From contig CM064552.1 in the NCBI GenBank assembly GCA_032716605.1, positions 11,502,747-11,566,746 of the forward strand: a stretch of 64,000 bases of DNA, written 5' to 3'. This document shows positions 11,225 to 22,261 of the stretch, one piece after another. The number at the start of each line of letters is the position of its first letter. The first letter of the stretch is position 1. Made by a program: the position numbers and the translations under genes. This stretch comes from Paralithodes platypus (Eukaryota; Arthropoda; Malacostraca; Decapoda; Lithodidae). The notes beneath the pieces are model-generated. The model searched no databases, was not told the DNA's origin, and worked only from the letters and a program-made list of their open reading frames with translations.

Positions 11225-11460
11225 ATCATGAGGGGGGGGGGGGGGGTTTATTCATGAGCTGGTGACATGGAGGGAGGATGGGGGGTTATTCATTGGCCTG
11301 GTGACATGGGGGGGGGGTGAGGGAGGGGGGTATTCGTGAGCCTGGTGACATGGAGGTGTATTCGTAGGCCTGGTGACATTGGGGGGAGGGGGTATTCATG
11401 AACCTGGTGACATGGGGGGGGGAGGGGGGTATTCATGAACCTGGTGACATGGGAGAATAT
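11225..11460. repeat. G-rich minisatellite
   Basis: About five degenerate units of TATTCATGAGCCTGGTGACAT followed by variable G runs of 5-16. Units differ mainly in G-run length. Quadruplex-forming potential is an inference. Confidence 0.8.
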
Positions 11461-11533
11461 ATTGCACCGACCAGCGTCAACCAGGGTAAATACATTAGAT
11501 GCAGGTTTGACTAAAGAGGGGCTATGAGCACGT

Positions 11534-11600
11534 TTAAGGGGAGGTTTTTATCTATTTGTCAATTTATTTATTGATTATTATTATTTATTGAGACCATATC
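11534..11600 (+). mobile_element. P2 terminal fragment
   Basis: TTAAGGGGAGG terminus followed by ATTTATTTATT-rich sequence like that inside the right ends of the 18-397 and 14022-14322 copies. The rest of the element is absent. Confidence 0.4.
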
Positions 11601-11711
11601 AAATGTAAATAAAAGATTAGCTGTCTGACTACAAGGCTATACGTACTATTAATACAAGAACAGATGAGTGAGCCCAAAGTGTATATGAGTGTATCTATAT
11701 GTATCTAAACA

Positions 11712-12080
11712 GTTAACACCATCTGATCCGACCTCTTGTGGATTATTATGGTAGTTAGTGTAATTATTATTGAGGCTTTTGCTTGCTCTGATTGCCATTT
11801 TCGAGCAATGTATATTAGTTTGTCCCCTAGGCTAACAAAACGTCCTTTCAAAATATTCAATGCCCACCCAGACCCCCTTCAACTAAATTTTGTACATTTT
11901 TTGGTAGAAAAATATCCCGGCCTAAGGCTGATTTTTTCTAAGTTACAGCTTCTCTATCGTTCGGCCAGAAAATAAATTAACACCAAGATCGGGTGAAGCG
12001 GCAATTTGTCGCCAAAATAAAGGGGGTAAACGTTTTAAAATCTCTAAAGTATGGAGCAAAGCCAGGGAAGTTTAAAAGAC
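11712..12080 (-). mobile_element. P2-related element with distinct flank (P2x)
   Basis: The inner part shows P2 marks in reverse (CTAAATTTTGTACATTTTTT, CCCGGCCTAAGGCTGATT, a degraded core). The first about 170 bp (from ACACCATCTGATCCGACCTC) is not found in ordinary P2 copies but recurs at 63600-63790. Confidence 0.55.
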
Positions 12081-12497
12081 CCCTTTTGGACCAAATAGGG
12101 TTTAATAGCAACACAAGGAAAGTTTGGATAACAGTATATATGTAGCGTCCATGGTGCATGAATAATGGCTGCCATGGGAGGACAAGTATGTATTATGAAC
12201 AAAAAAAGCTACTAAAATACCTGAAGGAGAAGTCTGAAACATGAGAACAAGGTAATTTTCCTCTTGTTTCCCATTCATTGGATAAGACTAGAGCCCTCCA
12301 TCAATCAAATTCTTAAAAAGGATATCCCTATTTATATAAAACATCTCCTCTGAATGTATGTATCGTGCACTACAGACAATGCGTTACGAAGTTTGGGGCA
12401 ACTTGGAGCTGTATTGGAGAACTCCAACAATCGCATTTGTTTGCGGAAGAATATGCAAATTTCCAATACTGACATGGAAAACAATGTGACAGTCTGT

Positions 12498-12822
12498 TTA
12501 AGGGGAGATCTCCACTTGAGGGATTTTTTTCTTGACCCCTTTCTCCCTCATGTTTAGCCCATTGCTTTTGATATTGTAAAACGTTTGCCCCATTAGTTTT
12601 GCGATTTTAAGAACTTTCACCCCATATTAAGACCTTTCGTGCAATTCAGGTGTCGATTTTATCCTGGCGAGTGATAGCGAGCCTGTAATTTAAGAGGAAC
12701 CGGCCTTTGGCCGGGAAATTTTTCTACCGAAAAATGTACAAATTTATCTTGAAAGGGACTCAAGGGGGTGTAATTTTAAGCTTGATGGAGGTCTAGGGAA
12801 CAAACTAAATACCTCCCCTTAA
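12498..12822 (+). mobile_element. P2 element, full length
   Basis: TTAA 12498-12501 and 12819-12822; termini GGGGAGATCTCC and the complement of GGGGAGGT. Core GGCGAGTGATAGCGAGCC, hairpin CCGGCCTTTGGCCGG, then CATTTTT-like stem with CTACCGAAAAATG. Non-coding. Confidence 0.85.
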
Positions 12823-12847
12823 CTCGATAACAGGGAGATGTTTACCC

Positions 12848-13215
12848 TATATTCCTTGCTATAGTTTTTTGTGTCTGTATGAAAAAAGCCAAAGGCACAA
12901 CGGCCTGTAACAAGCATCCTAAGCATTCTAACTCCCCCCCCCCCCCCCCCCAGTCGAAAGAGTGATATAGAGCCAAATTCATGGTACGTTAGAGTCAAAA
13001 TGTCTGGACACACGGAGCTTGAAGGAGTTTAAGTCATAGGATGATGGAAAGACAGACTGAGGGAGAGAGTTCCATAGTTTACTTGTGGAGTGCAAGAAAG
13101 ACTTGGATAGGTTAGAACATTGAAGATAATAGGGGTGGCAATATGTTGAAAGATGGGTGCCACCTGGTCTCCATAAGGGAGAAGGTATACACAGAGAAAG
13201 CTCTGAGTCGTCATA
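12848..13215 (-). mobile_element. LINE family A, 5'-truncated 3' end
   Basis: Third copy of the LINE A end. It shares TCTGGACACACGGAGCTTGA, TTTAAGTCATAGGATGATGG and GAGAGAGTTCCA with 1762-2145 and 46707-47530. A run of about 18 C interrupts it near 12926-12950. Confidence 0.65.
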
Positions 13216-13339
13216 TATTTACTGGTTGATGGTGTTATATTAGAAATAAAAATAAAAATGGATAACATTATTTTGCTAAAGGTCACTTACACAGACGCAC
13301 ACAATGACAAACGTAACTAAACATGTACAATGTAAAATG

Positions 13340-13540
13340 TACGAATACACGCACACACACACACGCACACACACACACGCGCACTTCTGTCAACACCAGA
13401 CACATACAGTATGTTATCACTAGGAAACACATATACTCACACACAAGAACACAGAAAGAAAATCTCTCTCTCTCTCTCCCTCACTGCCCGTCACTCTCTC
13501 TCTCTCTCTCTCTCTCTCATTCTCTCACTCTCTCTCTCGC
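13340..13540. repeat. CA and CT microsatellites
   Basis: ACACACGC repeats at about 13350-13382 followed by CT/CTCACT runs at about 13462-13540. Low-complexity frames only. Confidence 0.9.
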
Positions 13541-13697
13541 CCTGCCAACACCGAGACACCTATTATAATCCGTGAGTGGAGGCCTATATGTTAAACGAGG
13601 TGAGGCGAGGAGAGGAGGGTGAGTGATGTTGTTAATATAAATATAGGCCAACAGGTCATGCTTCACTCAACGGTCGACAGGGGGACAGGCTATATTA

Positions 13698-14025
13698 TTA
13701 AGGGCAGATCTCCACTTGAGGGATTTTTTTCTTCTTGACCCCTTTCTCCCTCATGTTTAGCCCCATTGCTTTTGATATTATAAAACGTTTGCCCATTAGT
13801 TTAGCGATTTTAAGAACTGTCACCCCATATTAAGACCTTTCGTGCCATTCAGGTGTCAATTTTATCCTGGCGAGCGATAGCGAGCCTGTAATTTAAGAGG
13901 AACCGGCCTTCGGCCGGGACATTTTTCTACCGAAAAATGTACAAATTTATCTTGAAAGGGACTCAAGGGGGTGTAATTTTAAGCTTGATGGAGGTCTAGG
14001 GAACAAACTAAATACCTCCCCTTAA
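13698..14025 (+). mobile_element. P2 element, full length
   Basis: TTAA ends; intact GGCGAGCGATAGCGAGCC core, CCGGCCTTCGGCCGG hairpin and CATTTTTC/GAAAAATG hairpin. The right TTAA (14022-14025) is also the left TTAA of the next P2 copy. Confidence 0.88.
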
Positions 14026-14322
14026 GGATGTAGTGGTTATTTTTGGTTCTATTTATTTATTTATTTATGTACAGTATATATTTATTTATGTACAGTATAT
14101 GTTTATTAATGTATTTATATATTTTACAGTTTCCTCGCTAGACGTCCATCAAATGTCCTGGCCTTCGGCCAGGACATTTTTCTACCGAAAAATATACCAA
14201 TTTATCTTGAAAGGGGGTCTAGGGGGAGTTTTTTTAAGCTTGATGGAAGTCTAGGGAGGAAATTGAAAAAATATATTAATAAATAAATATATAGACCAAC
14301 AATGAAGCAGTACCCCCCTTAA
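14022..14322 (+). mobile_element. P2 element, deleted centre, abutting copy
   Basis: Shares TTAA with the preceding copy and ends CCCCCCTTAA. The module region and mirror core are gone. The central hairpin is extended to 13 perfect pairs: AAATGTCCTGGCC, loop TTC, then its complement. Confidence 0.7.
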
Positions 14323-14550
14323 AACAAACAATACAATCTCCCACCCTCCTCCCTAACTAACTAAAGTATTGTAGGTGCTCCCCCGTGGCGCCACCGTAAA
14401 CCCTTGTTAACTGCGGATCACGGCCGGATCAACGGATTTTCACCTAGACTGCCATAAATGTAGGCCGGATCATAATCGGATCCGGACACACAGGCTTCAG
14501 ATTCAGGTCAGTGCGGCCATTATTAGTGCGGAAAATTGTTATTGCTTATT

Positions 14551-14830
14551 TTAAGGAGAGATATTTTTTTTTATTTCTGATCCCCCTTCTTCCTCATGTT
14601 TAGCCCCATTTGTTTTGAGATTATAAGACGTTCGGCCCATTAGTTTGACGATTTTAGCACCTTTCACCCCATTTCGTTGTCAATTTTAAGACCTTTTGTG
14701 CCATTAAGGTGTCGGTTTTATCCTGGCGAGCGATAGCAAGGCTGTCCGGGAAATTTTTCTACTAAAATAATAAAAACATAATAAATAATAAATAAGTACA
14801 TAGACCAAAAAACAAGCACTAACCTCTTAA
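14551..14830 (+). mobile_element. P2 element, hairpins deleted
   Basis: Starts TTAAGGAGAG, carries three successive modules ending in TTTTAAGACC-type sequence and the core GGCGAGCGATAGCAAGGC, then jumps directly to the right-end block. Ends CTCTTAA at 14827-14830. Confidence 0.65.
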
Positions 14831-14870
14831 CCCTCTCCAACATATGACGCGATGTTGAGCCTATCGAGCA
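14827..14870 (+). mobile_element. P4 terminus
   Basis: TTAACCCTCTCCAACATATG followed by ACGCGATGTTGAGCCTA. The same sequence, complemented, is the right arm of the element at 57051-57290. The partner terminus here was not found. Confidence 0.5.
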
Positions 14871-15200
14871 AGCAGTAATGATGCCTGCATAATTCAACAA
14901 GGGTATTAGCATTCAGTTGCTAATCAAATTATTATTGCCTACTTAACACCAGCTTTATAGTTGTGTACAAGCTGTTATTATGCCCTAATATCTCAACACA
15001 GAGATTAGAATTCAGTTGTTTGTAAACATATTAGGGCCATACTTAACATAGGATTCATGGTCTTGCACAAGCTGTTATCAGGCCCTAATCATAATGTCTA
15101 ATAACTTAGCACTAGTATAACCTTTAAATTGTTCGTAAAACCATTACAGCCTATACTTAACATTGGATCCATAGTTATATACATGTTTTAATGATGATCG
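14870..15200. repeat. Degenerate tandem repeat, ~100-115 bp unit
   Basis: The block TACTTAACA recurs at 14940, 15040 and 15154, each followed by a TCATAGTT-like and ACAAGCTGTTAT-like segment and GCCCTAAT. Units have diverged strongly. No ORF. Confidence 0.6.
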
Positions 15201-15387
15201 AGTGTCTCTTAAAACATTATAAATACCACGGAAAACAGACTGTGATATGCACTGATAGCAACCATTCGCCAATATAGGGATTGCAACTTTACCAACATGA
15301 TTATAAAGAACTAATGCATTCGTAAAGACATATTATATCGAAACGTTGTGCTGAATGTTTGGTAATATTACTGCTGCGGCTGGGTGG

Positions 15388-15739
15388 TTAAGGGGAGGTG
15401 TTTGGTTTTCCTGGACCCCCTTCTCCCTCATATTTAGCCCCATCAGTTATGAGATATTATTACGTTCGCTTCATTAGTTTGGCGATATTAAGACCTTTCT
15501 CCCTATTTAATTTTCAATATTAAGACCTTTCGTGCCATTTAGGCGAGCAATAGCGACTTTTTATTTTAGTAGGAATCGGCCTTCGGCCGCAAAATTTTTC
15601 AATCAAAAAATTTAAAAAATTATCTCGAAGGGGAGTCTTGAAGGGTGTTTTTTAAGCTTGATAGAGGTATACGGTGCAAACTATAAAGTATATACGAAAA
15701 TAGAGAATATAAATAAACCATAAAATTACCGCCCCTTAA
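15388..15739 (+). mobile_element. P2 element, diverged
   Basis: TTAA 15388-15391 and 15736-15739; termini GGGGAGGT and the complement of GGGGCGGT. Three modules, degraded core (AGGCGAGCAATAGCGA), hairpin CGGCCTTCGGCCG intact. Confidence 0.75.
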
Positions 15740-16280
15740 TGTAACGACTACGAATTAGCCTTCCTATGTTCGATTATCGGCGGGGACGACTGGCAATTAA
15801 CCCACTCGTCTGTCCTGGTTACCTGTGATGGGTCGGCTAGTAATGAGGGCCTGGGGTTAACACTGGTGATGGTAAACTGTAGTAGCCCAAGTGATGCCCC
15901 TGTGTACCAGGTTGGGTTTTAAGCTCATCGAAATGTAAATTGGGCATCCACCTAATTTATATATATATATATATATATGAAAGGACCTGTAACATTACAG
16001 TTTAACATTGACATAGTGTTACCTCTATTGATTTCTAGAGCCCTCTCCCGGCCTCAATACAAACGTCTAACGCTAGATAGAATATAATTTGAATAAGTGT
16101 CACCTTTCTAAAGGGGTTATTGAGTTCAACATAAATTTAAACACGTGTAGTCATTATGTGCAAATTACCTTGCTTTCAAAGTTTAACTTCCGGTTCTCAT
16201 TATAATAACATTAAGTTAGCCACATTCCAAAGCACCCATCGGCACTAATCAAAGGGAATTATCCTATTATTCAGATAGGC
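15740..16280. other. Unassigned stretch
   Basis: No supported gene. A short TA tract lies at about 15957-15978. The sequence around 15800-15950 (GTCCTGGTTACCTGTGATGG to AAATTGGGCATCC) is GC-richer than its surroundings and could be an old SINE body, but no A/B boxes were seen. Confidence 0.4.
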
Positions 16281-16432
16281 ATTAGGGGGAGATGGGTCGC
16301 TTTTCTAGACCCCTTTCTCCCTCGTGTTTAATCCAATTAGTTTGATATTTTAAGATGTTCGGCCCATTAGTTTGGCAATGTTAATAACTTTCGCCCCATT
16401 TCGTTGCCAACTTTAAGACCTTTCGTGCCATT
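16281..16432 (+). mobile_element. P2 element fragment
   Basis: Left half only: GGGGGAGATGGGTCGC then CCCCTTTCTCCCTCGTG and three modules ending in CTTTCGTGCCATTA. Core and right half absent. Confidence 0.65.
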
Positions 16433-16605
16433 ATCCTTTTATTCAGATGAACACAAAACAGTCTACCTTCAGACAAGTTTATCGGGCTGCAAAGGTCCTT
16501 GAGGTCGCAAATCAGGCGGAAATACCATTACTAACGATATTACTCTGAGGCGTCCTATAACATTTGGATACATGTGGTTAGGAAACAGCTGCTAGAATAC
16601 ATTAT

Positions 16606-16929
16606 TTAAGGAGATCTCCACTTGAGGGATTTTTTTCTTGACCCCTTTCTCCCTCATGTTTAGCCCCATTACTTTTGATATTATAAAACGTTTGCCCCAT
16701 TAGTTTAGCGATTTTAAGAACTTTCACCCAATATTAAGACCTTTCGTGCAATTCAGGTGTCCAATTTAGCCTGGCGAGCGATAGCGAGCCTGTAATGTAA
16801 GAGGAACCGGCCTTCGGTCGGGACATTTTTCTACCGAAAAATGTACAAATTTATCTTGAAAGGGACTCAAGGGGGTGTAATTTTAAGCTTGATGGAGGTC
16901 TAGAGAACAAACTAAATACCTCCCCTTAA
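16606..16929 (+). mobile_element. P2 element, full length
   Basis: TTAA ends; core GGCGAGCGATAGCGAGCC; hairpin region reads CCGGCCTTCGGTCGG, which keeps pairing through one G-T wobble. Right block AAGCTTGATGGAGGTCTAG intact. Confidence 0.85.
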
Positions 16930-17389
16930 GTGAGCTGATTGGAATGGCCTAAGAATAGATGGTATGCAGATATGGTAGAGTAGTAACTTTGTCCCCTAAT
17001 GGAAAATAGTAAAAATAATAATAATAATAATAAGCTTCAACGTGAACAAGAATCTCGTCGGCAATATGTGTTTTAAGAATGGTGGAATGCAAACCAATTT
17101 AGTGAAAACATACTGTAATTTATGCACCAGATGGCATCATAAATTCATGAGGATTATAATCAGGCCAGGTGAAGGTATGGAGGGATAAGCCTTTACAACG
17201 GCACCTCGTAGCTACTTTCTATTTTTCATATTTTCTGAAGAGTGTAGAGAGGGGAGAATAGCTGTTGTGGATTAATTCAAACTTGGTGAAAAACTACTCT
17301 GAGGCGGTGAGTTTCAGAGATATATGGTTTGGTGATCTGAAAAGCAGAAGAAAGTAAGTTATTTCATATTATATAAAGCATTAATTAAA

Positions 17390-17601
17390 TTAACCCCGTG
17401 AAGATTGTGACACGTTTCAACAGATCTTAGTATCAATACTACGAGTTTATTCAGCATTAGAAGGCCCATGGGAATCAAAGGGGTAAAAACCGTCTAAATC
17501 ATCACTCTGAGCTCCGCAATCCTTTCCTAAGCTGAATAAAATAGTCTACTAACATCCGTATAAAAAGAAAGAAACACGTCCTCGTTTCTTGCAAGGGTTA
17601 A
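17390..17601. mobile_element. TTAA-flanked inverted-repeat element, family P3
   Basis: Starts TTAACCCCGTGAAGATTG and ends TTGCAAGGGTTAA. Arms carry GTTTATTCAGCATTAGAAGG and CTTTCCTAAGCTGAATAAAA. 212 bp, non-coding. Confidence 0.75.
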
Positions 17602-17797
17602 CTAGAAAAACCCCATAGTGAAATACAAAAAAAATAAGTATTATTTTGACTATTATTGAAGAGTGCATACCTAGGCCATGTCGGTGCTACAGATTCAATT
17701 ATAGCATGATTTATTAATAATAGATGCAGTACACTGTCAAAATATTAGGGTTGAAAAAATGTACCGGTACTTACAATGTGCATAATAATCTACTAAT

Positions 17798-18161
17798 TTA
17801 AGGGAGCCCAATCGCTTGTTTTCTCTTTCTCTCCCTCTCTCTCTATTTGGCTTGTATCCATTCGGCCCCATTCAGCCTACTGTTTTAAGATGTTTACCCC
17901 CACCCAGGTGTCAATATTTTCCTGGCGAGAGGTGTTTTGACAGCAAGCTAAATTTGTACATTTTTCGATAGATAAATGTCTCCGGCGAAGCCGGATTTCT
18001 CCATACAATGCTGGCTCGATATCGCTCGCCAGGAAGAAATCGACACTTGGATGGGGATAAACGTCTTAAAACAGTTGGCTGAATGGGGCCGAATGGATAC
18101 AAGCCAGGGAAAGAGAGTAAAGGAGAGAAAGATAAAACAAAAAAACGGTGACCCCCCTTAA
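17798..18161 (-). mobile_element. P1 element
   Basis: TTAA ends, left terminus GGGAGCCCA and right terminus the complement of GGGGGGTCACC. The centre is the reverse complement of the 3184 copy (AAATGTCTCCGGCGAAGCCGG), so orientation and termini agree. Confidence 0.8.
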
Positions 18162-18421
18162 AGGTATACTGACGGTAATAAACTCATCTAATACCAGGAC
18201 AGAAAGGTAAGTCACTATCAATATACCCCATGATTGTATATACCCAATGAGTTTATACACCCATTTTATATACCCTTCATTTAACAGTGTACATGGAATT
18301 AAATCGAAACCAGACAAAGGCTTCCAGTAATAAAAAAAGGAGGGGGGAGGGGGGGGGAGCAGCACCGGAAACTAATTACTTTTGGGTTTCATTTTATTCA
18401 CATACCACTACCCAACTCCAG

Positions 18422-18803
18422 TTAAGGGGGGTCACCGTTTTTTTTTTTTTTCTTTCTCTCATTTTCCCTCTTTCCCTGGCTTGTATCCATTCGGCCCCAT
18501 TCAGCCAACTGTTTTAAGACGTTTATCCCCATCCAGGTGTTGATTTCTTCCTGGCGAGCAATTGCGAGCCAGCATTGTATGGAGAAATCCGGCTTCGCCG
18601 GAGATTTTTATATCGAAAATTTACAATTTTAGCTTGCTGTTAAAAGAAAAATATATATACGCTGACTCGCTACCGCTCGCCAAGAAAATATTGACACCTG
18701 GATGGGGGTAAACGTCTTAAACAGTAGGCTGAATGGGGCCGAATGGATACAAGCCAAAGAGAGAGGGAGAGAAAGAGAAAAAAAGCGAGGTGGGCTCCCT
18801 TAA
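18422..18803 (+). mobile_element. P1 element
   Basis: TTAA 18422-18425 and 18800-18803; termini GGGGGGTCACC (left) and the complement of GGGAGCCCACC (right). Central CCGGCTTCGCCGG hairpin intact; the second hairpin has lost bases (TTTTTATATCGAAAATTT). Confidence 0.8.
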
Positions 18804-18971
18804 AATTTGGCAGTGTCTTTTACATGTAATTTGCTCACATATAAACGCACAGGATAGCAAGGGAGAAAATAGTGGATTGCTTTTCAAAATACTACTTTTA
18901 ACAAATAATGAATTGTAGTATATTGATAATGCGATAAAAAGTGACATTCACGAGAACAAATATAAAAGAGA

Positions 18972-20476
18972 ATGCAATGTAGTGCACAAATCCTTGCCAT
19001 GTCACAATGTAGTGCACAAATCCTTGCCATGTCACAATGTAGTGCACAAATCCTTGCCATGTCACAATGTAGTGCACAAATCCTTGCCATGCCACAATGT
19101 AGTGCACAAATCCTTGCCATGTCACAATGTAGTGCACAAATCCTTGCCATGTCACAATGTAGTGCACAAATCCTTGCCATGTCACAATGTAGTGCACAAA
19201 TCCTTGCCATGTCACAATGTAGTGCACAAATCCTTGCCATGCCACAATGTAGTGCACAAATCCTTGCCATGTCACAATGTAGTGCACAAATCCTTGCCAT
19301 GTCACAATGTAGTGCACAAATCCTTGCCATGTCACAATGTAGTGCACAAATCCTTGCCATGTCACAATGTAGTGCACAAATCCTTGCCATGCCACAATGT
19401 AGTGCACAAATCCTTGCCATGTCACAATGTAGTGCACAAATCCTTGCCATGTCACAATGTAGTGCACAAATCCTTGCCATGTCACAATGTAGTGCACAAA
19501 TCCTTGCCATGCCACAATGTAGTGCACAAATCCTTGCCATGTCACAATGTAGTGCACAAATCCTTGCCATGTCACAATGTAGTGCACAAATCCTTGCCAT
19601 GTCACAATGTAGTGCACAAATCCTTGCCATGTCACAATGTAGTGCACAAATCCTTGCCATGCCACAATGTAGTGCACAAATCCTTGCCATGTCACAATGT
19701 AGTGCACAAATCCTTGCCATGTCACAATGTAGTGCACAAATCCTTGCCATGTCACAATGTAGTGCACAAATCCTTGCCATGTCACAATGTAGTGCACAAA
19801 TCCTTGCCATGTCACAATGTAGTGCACAAATCCTTGCCATGTCACAATGTAGTGCACAAATCCTTGCCATGTCACAATGTAGTGCACAAATCCTTGCCAT
19901 GTCACATGTAGTGCATAAATCCTTGCCATGTCACAATGTAGTGCACAAATCCTTGCCATGTCACAATGTAGTGCACAAATCCTTGCCATGCCACAATGTA
20001 GTGCACAAATCCTTGCCATGTCACAATGTAGTGCACAAATCCTTGCCATGTCACAATGTAGTGCACAAATCCTTGCCATGTCACAATGTAGTGCACAAAT
20101 CCTTGCCATGTCACAATGTAGTGCACAAATCCTTGCCATGTCACAATGTAGTGCACAAATCCTTGCCATGTCACAATGTAGTGCACAAATCCTTGCCATG
20201 TCACAATGTAGTGCACAAATCCTTGCCATGTCACAATGTAGTGCACAAATCCTTGCCATGTCACAATGTAGTGCACAAATCCTTGCCATGTCACAATGTA
20301 GTGCACAAATCCTTGCCATGTCACAATGTAGTGCACAAATCCTTGCCATGTCACAATGTAGTGCACAAATCCTTGCCATGTCACAATGTAGTGCACAAAT
20401 CCTTGCCATGTCACAATGTAATGCACAAATCCTTGCCATGTCACAATGTAGTGCACAAATCCTTGCCATGTCGCAA
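18972..20476. repeat. 30 bp minisatellite, about 50 units
   Basis: Near-perfect tandem copies of a 30 bp unit (AATGTAGTGCACAAATCCTT then GCCATGTCAC). Two main variants differ by GTCAC/GCCAC. One base is lost at about 19905, shifting phase. Because 30 is a multiple of 3 and the unit has no stop in several frames, long open frames of 300-530 codons appear on both strands. They encode a 10-residue periodic peptide and are not evidence of a gene. Confidence 0.97.
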
Positions 20477-20659
20477 TGCCGAAACAAGAAAACATAATAA
20501 GAACGAGCTTATGAATACAGCCAATCATTCCTAGGTCTACAACTTGAATACAGAGTACAATCACCCGTTATCATAGGGGGACCATCTAGCGGTTCAAGCT
20601 TCAAAAGTCCACCAATGAGTATAACATGAGGAACTCTGTAGTCAGCCCCTTTGTTTACA

Positions 20660-20661
<2 letters not shown>

Positions 20662-20742
<81 letters not shown>
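20662..20742. repeat. (TA)n(TG)n microsatellite
   Basis: About 70 bp of TA followed by GTGTGTGTGT. Confidence 0.95.
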
Positions 20743-21203
20743 ACTTACTTACTCTAGTTGTACTTACTCTAGTTGTATTGCGGGAGTGAGCATGCTCGTT
20801 ATTTCCCGCCTCCTATATGTGTAGGTGTTATATGTATCGTTGGAATGGCTGTGGATGTGTGTGTAGTCTGTATTTTTAGCCAATTGGCGACATCGGAAAC
20901 GAAGGCTTAGGGTGGATCTGTATGGTACCATTCTCACTATAGACGGTACCGTCTCGCCCGAAGGCTTAGGTAGCCATCAGCTTAGGTGAACCATATGATA
21001 CCCATCTCGCCTTGTACCATTTTTGCCAACCCCAGATGGGACGTCACAACGTCGTCCACTTATTCCAGGTACCTATTTACAGCTAGGTGAACTGAGGCTA
21101 ACACATGAAAGGAGACAAGCCCAATTTGTCTCCGCCCGGCCGGGGATTGAACCCCCGACCCCTCGTGTGTGAGACGGGAGCTCTACCTACTAGGCTACGG
21201 GCT
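20743..21203 (-). mobile_element. tRNA-derived SINE (Val-like head), minus strand
   Basis: On the minus strand 21203-21131 folds roughly as a tRNA: AGCCCGTAGCCTAGTAGG head with A box, an anticodon loop CTCACAC (CAC, valine) closed by four of five pairs, and a B box GGGTTCAATCCCC. GCCCG pairs with CGGGC at the acceptor. The body continues to about 20743 and ends at the simple repeat. No CCA and body sequence attached, so a SINE is more likely than a working tRNA gene. Confidence 0.6.
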
Positions 21204-22261
21204 GTGTGTGTGTGTGTGTGTGTGTATAAGCCTCAGGACATCGTTGATCGTAAACATCCAAATTCCAGCCTTACAAAATAACTTCTCTTTGGAAGGTAAG
21301 ACCAAAACAGCCAAGGTGGAAGGTGGTGATTGGTGGGCCGGTACTTCGCCAGAACTCAACCTTTCCCGGAACACGAGCAGGACGTGATCGGTCCGCGGGT
21401 CCTGGCCACACATAAATCCCCAGCCAGGAAATAAAGGGGCGATACGAGTGGCCCAAGATTTACACAGAAGGAGTTGGGCTGGCTTATGAGGGACAATAAC
21501 GGGGAGGGGGGCGTGCTGGGGGGAGGGAAGGAGGGATTAGGGAGCTAGAAAAATATACCTTGTTGATATCTTCATTATAAGCGACTTCATATATTTTATT
21601 TTGGCATAATATAATTGCTTAATACACTGTGAATACATTACCGTTTCTCTCTATTTAATTAATTCAAATATACTTGTCAGCACACAGAAATTTTATTACC
21701 AGACAACCATATGTATAATGTACTATTATATATATACATATATATATATATATATAAGAACACAGGCAAACTCACATGATCCGGGGTTCGCAAGTGTTAA
21801 GTACAAAAATGGTAATATCATGATCTTCCTGCTACTAAATGGCAGCGGTTATTTATATACAGCAGATCGTCTTGTATTGACTGATGGTGTAATGTCCTAT
21901 CAATCTCGCAGATTCTGAAACACGACCGGTCATTATCTACTGTATACTGCAAGTTGACAGTGTCATGGGGGTTGGGGCTATTGTTCGCTGTGTCCTGTAT
22001 TAATGTCTGTCAGATGTTGAATAGGGTGTATAAAGATATGAACATGTTTGTATATCGCGGTCGGAACGACACATTAATGTTTAGATAGTGCTGATACTAA
22101 TTATTAATCGAAATATACTTGGTGCCGCGACAACACTTACTTGGCCGACTGTACAGTTGCAAAGACACGAAAGAGAGAGAGAGAGAGAATAAAGAGTTGG
22201 AGTGGAGGAAAACAGTTAAAGAGGGAGGAGGGTGGAAGGAGAACGGTAGTAATGGTGCTAT
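21204..22261. other. Unassigned stretch
   Basis: No supported gene. Holds a TG microsatellite at 21204-21226, a G-rich patch at about 21502-21530 and a short TA tract at 21728-21756. Short open frames show no recognisable protein feature. Confidence 0.4.

Noticed and set aside
18972..20476. CRISPR-like array
   Set aside because: Repeats are contiguous with no unique spacers, and the context is eukaryotic. It is a minisatellite.
18884..20564. Open frames of 190-530 codons on both strands with 10-residue periodic peptides
   Set aside because: They are a consequence of a 30 bp repeat with no stop codon in several frames. Frames on both strands are open at once and no splice or promoter signal was seen.
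21131..21203. Functional tRNA-Val gene
   Set aside because: A stem mismatch and a long attached body fit a SINE head better; a covariance-model score would decide.
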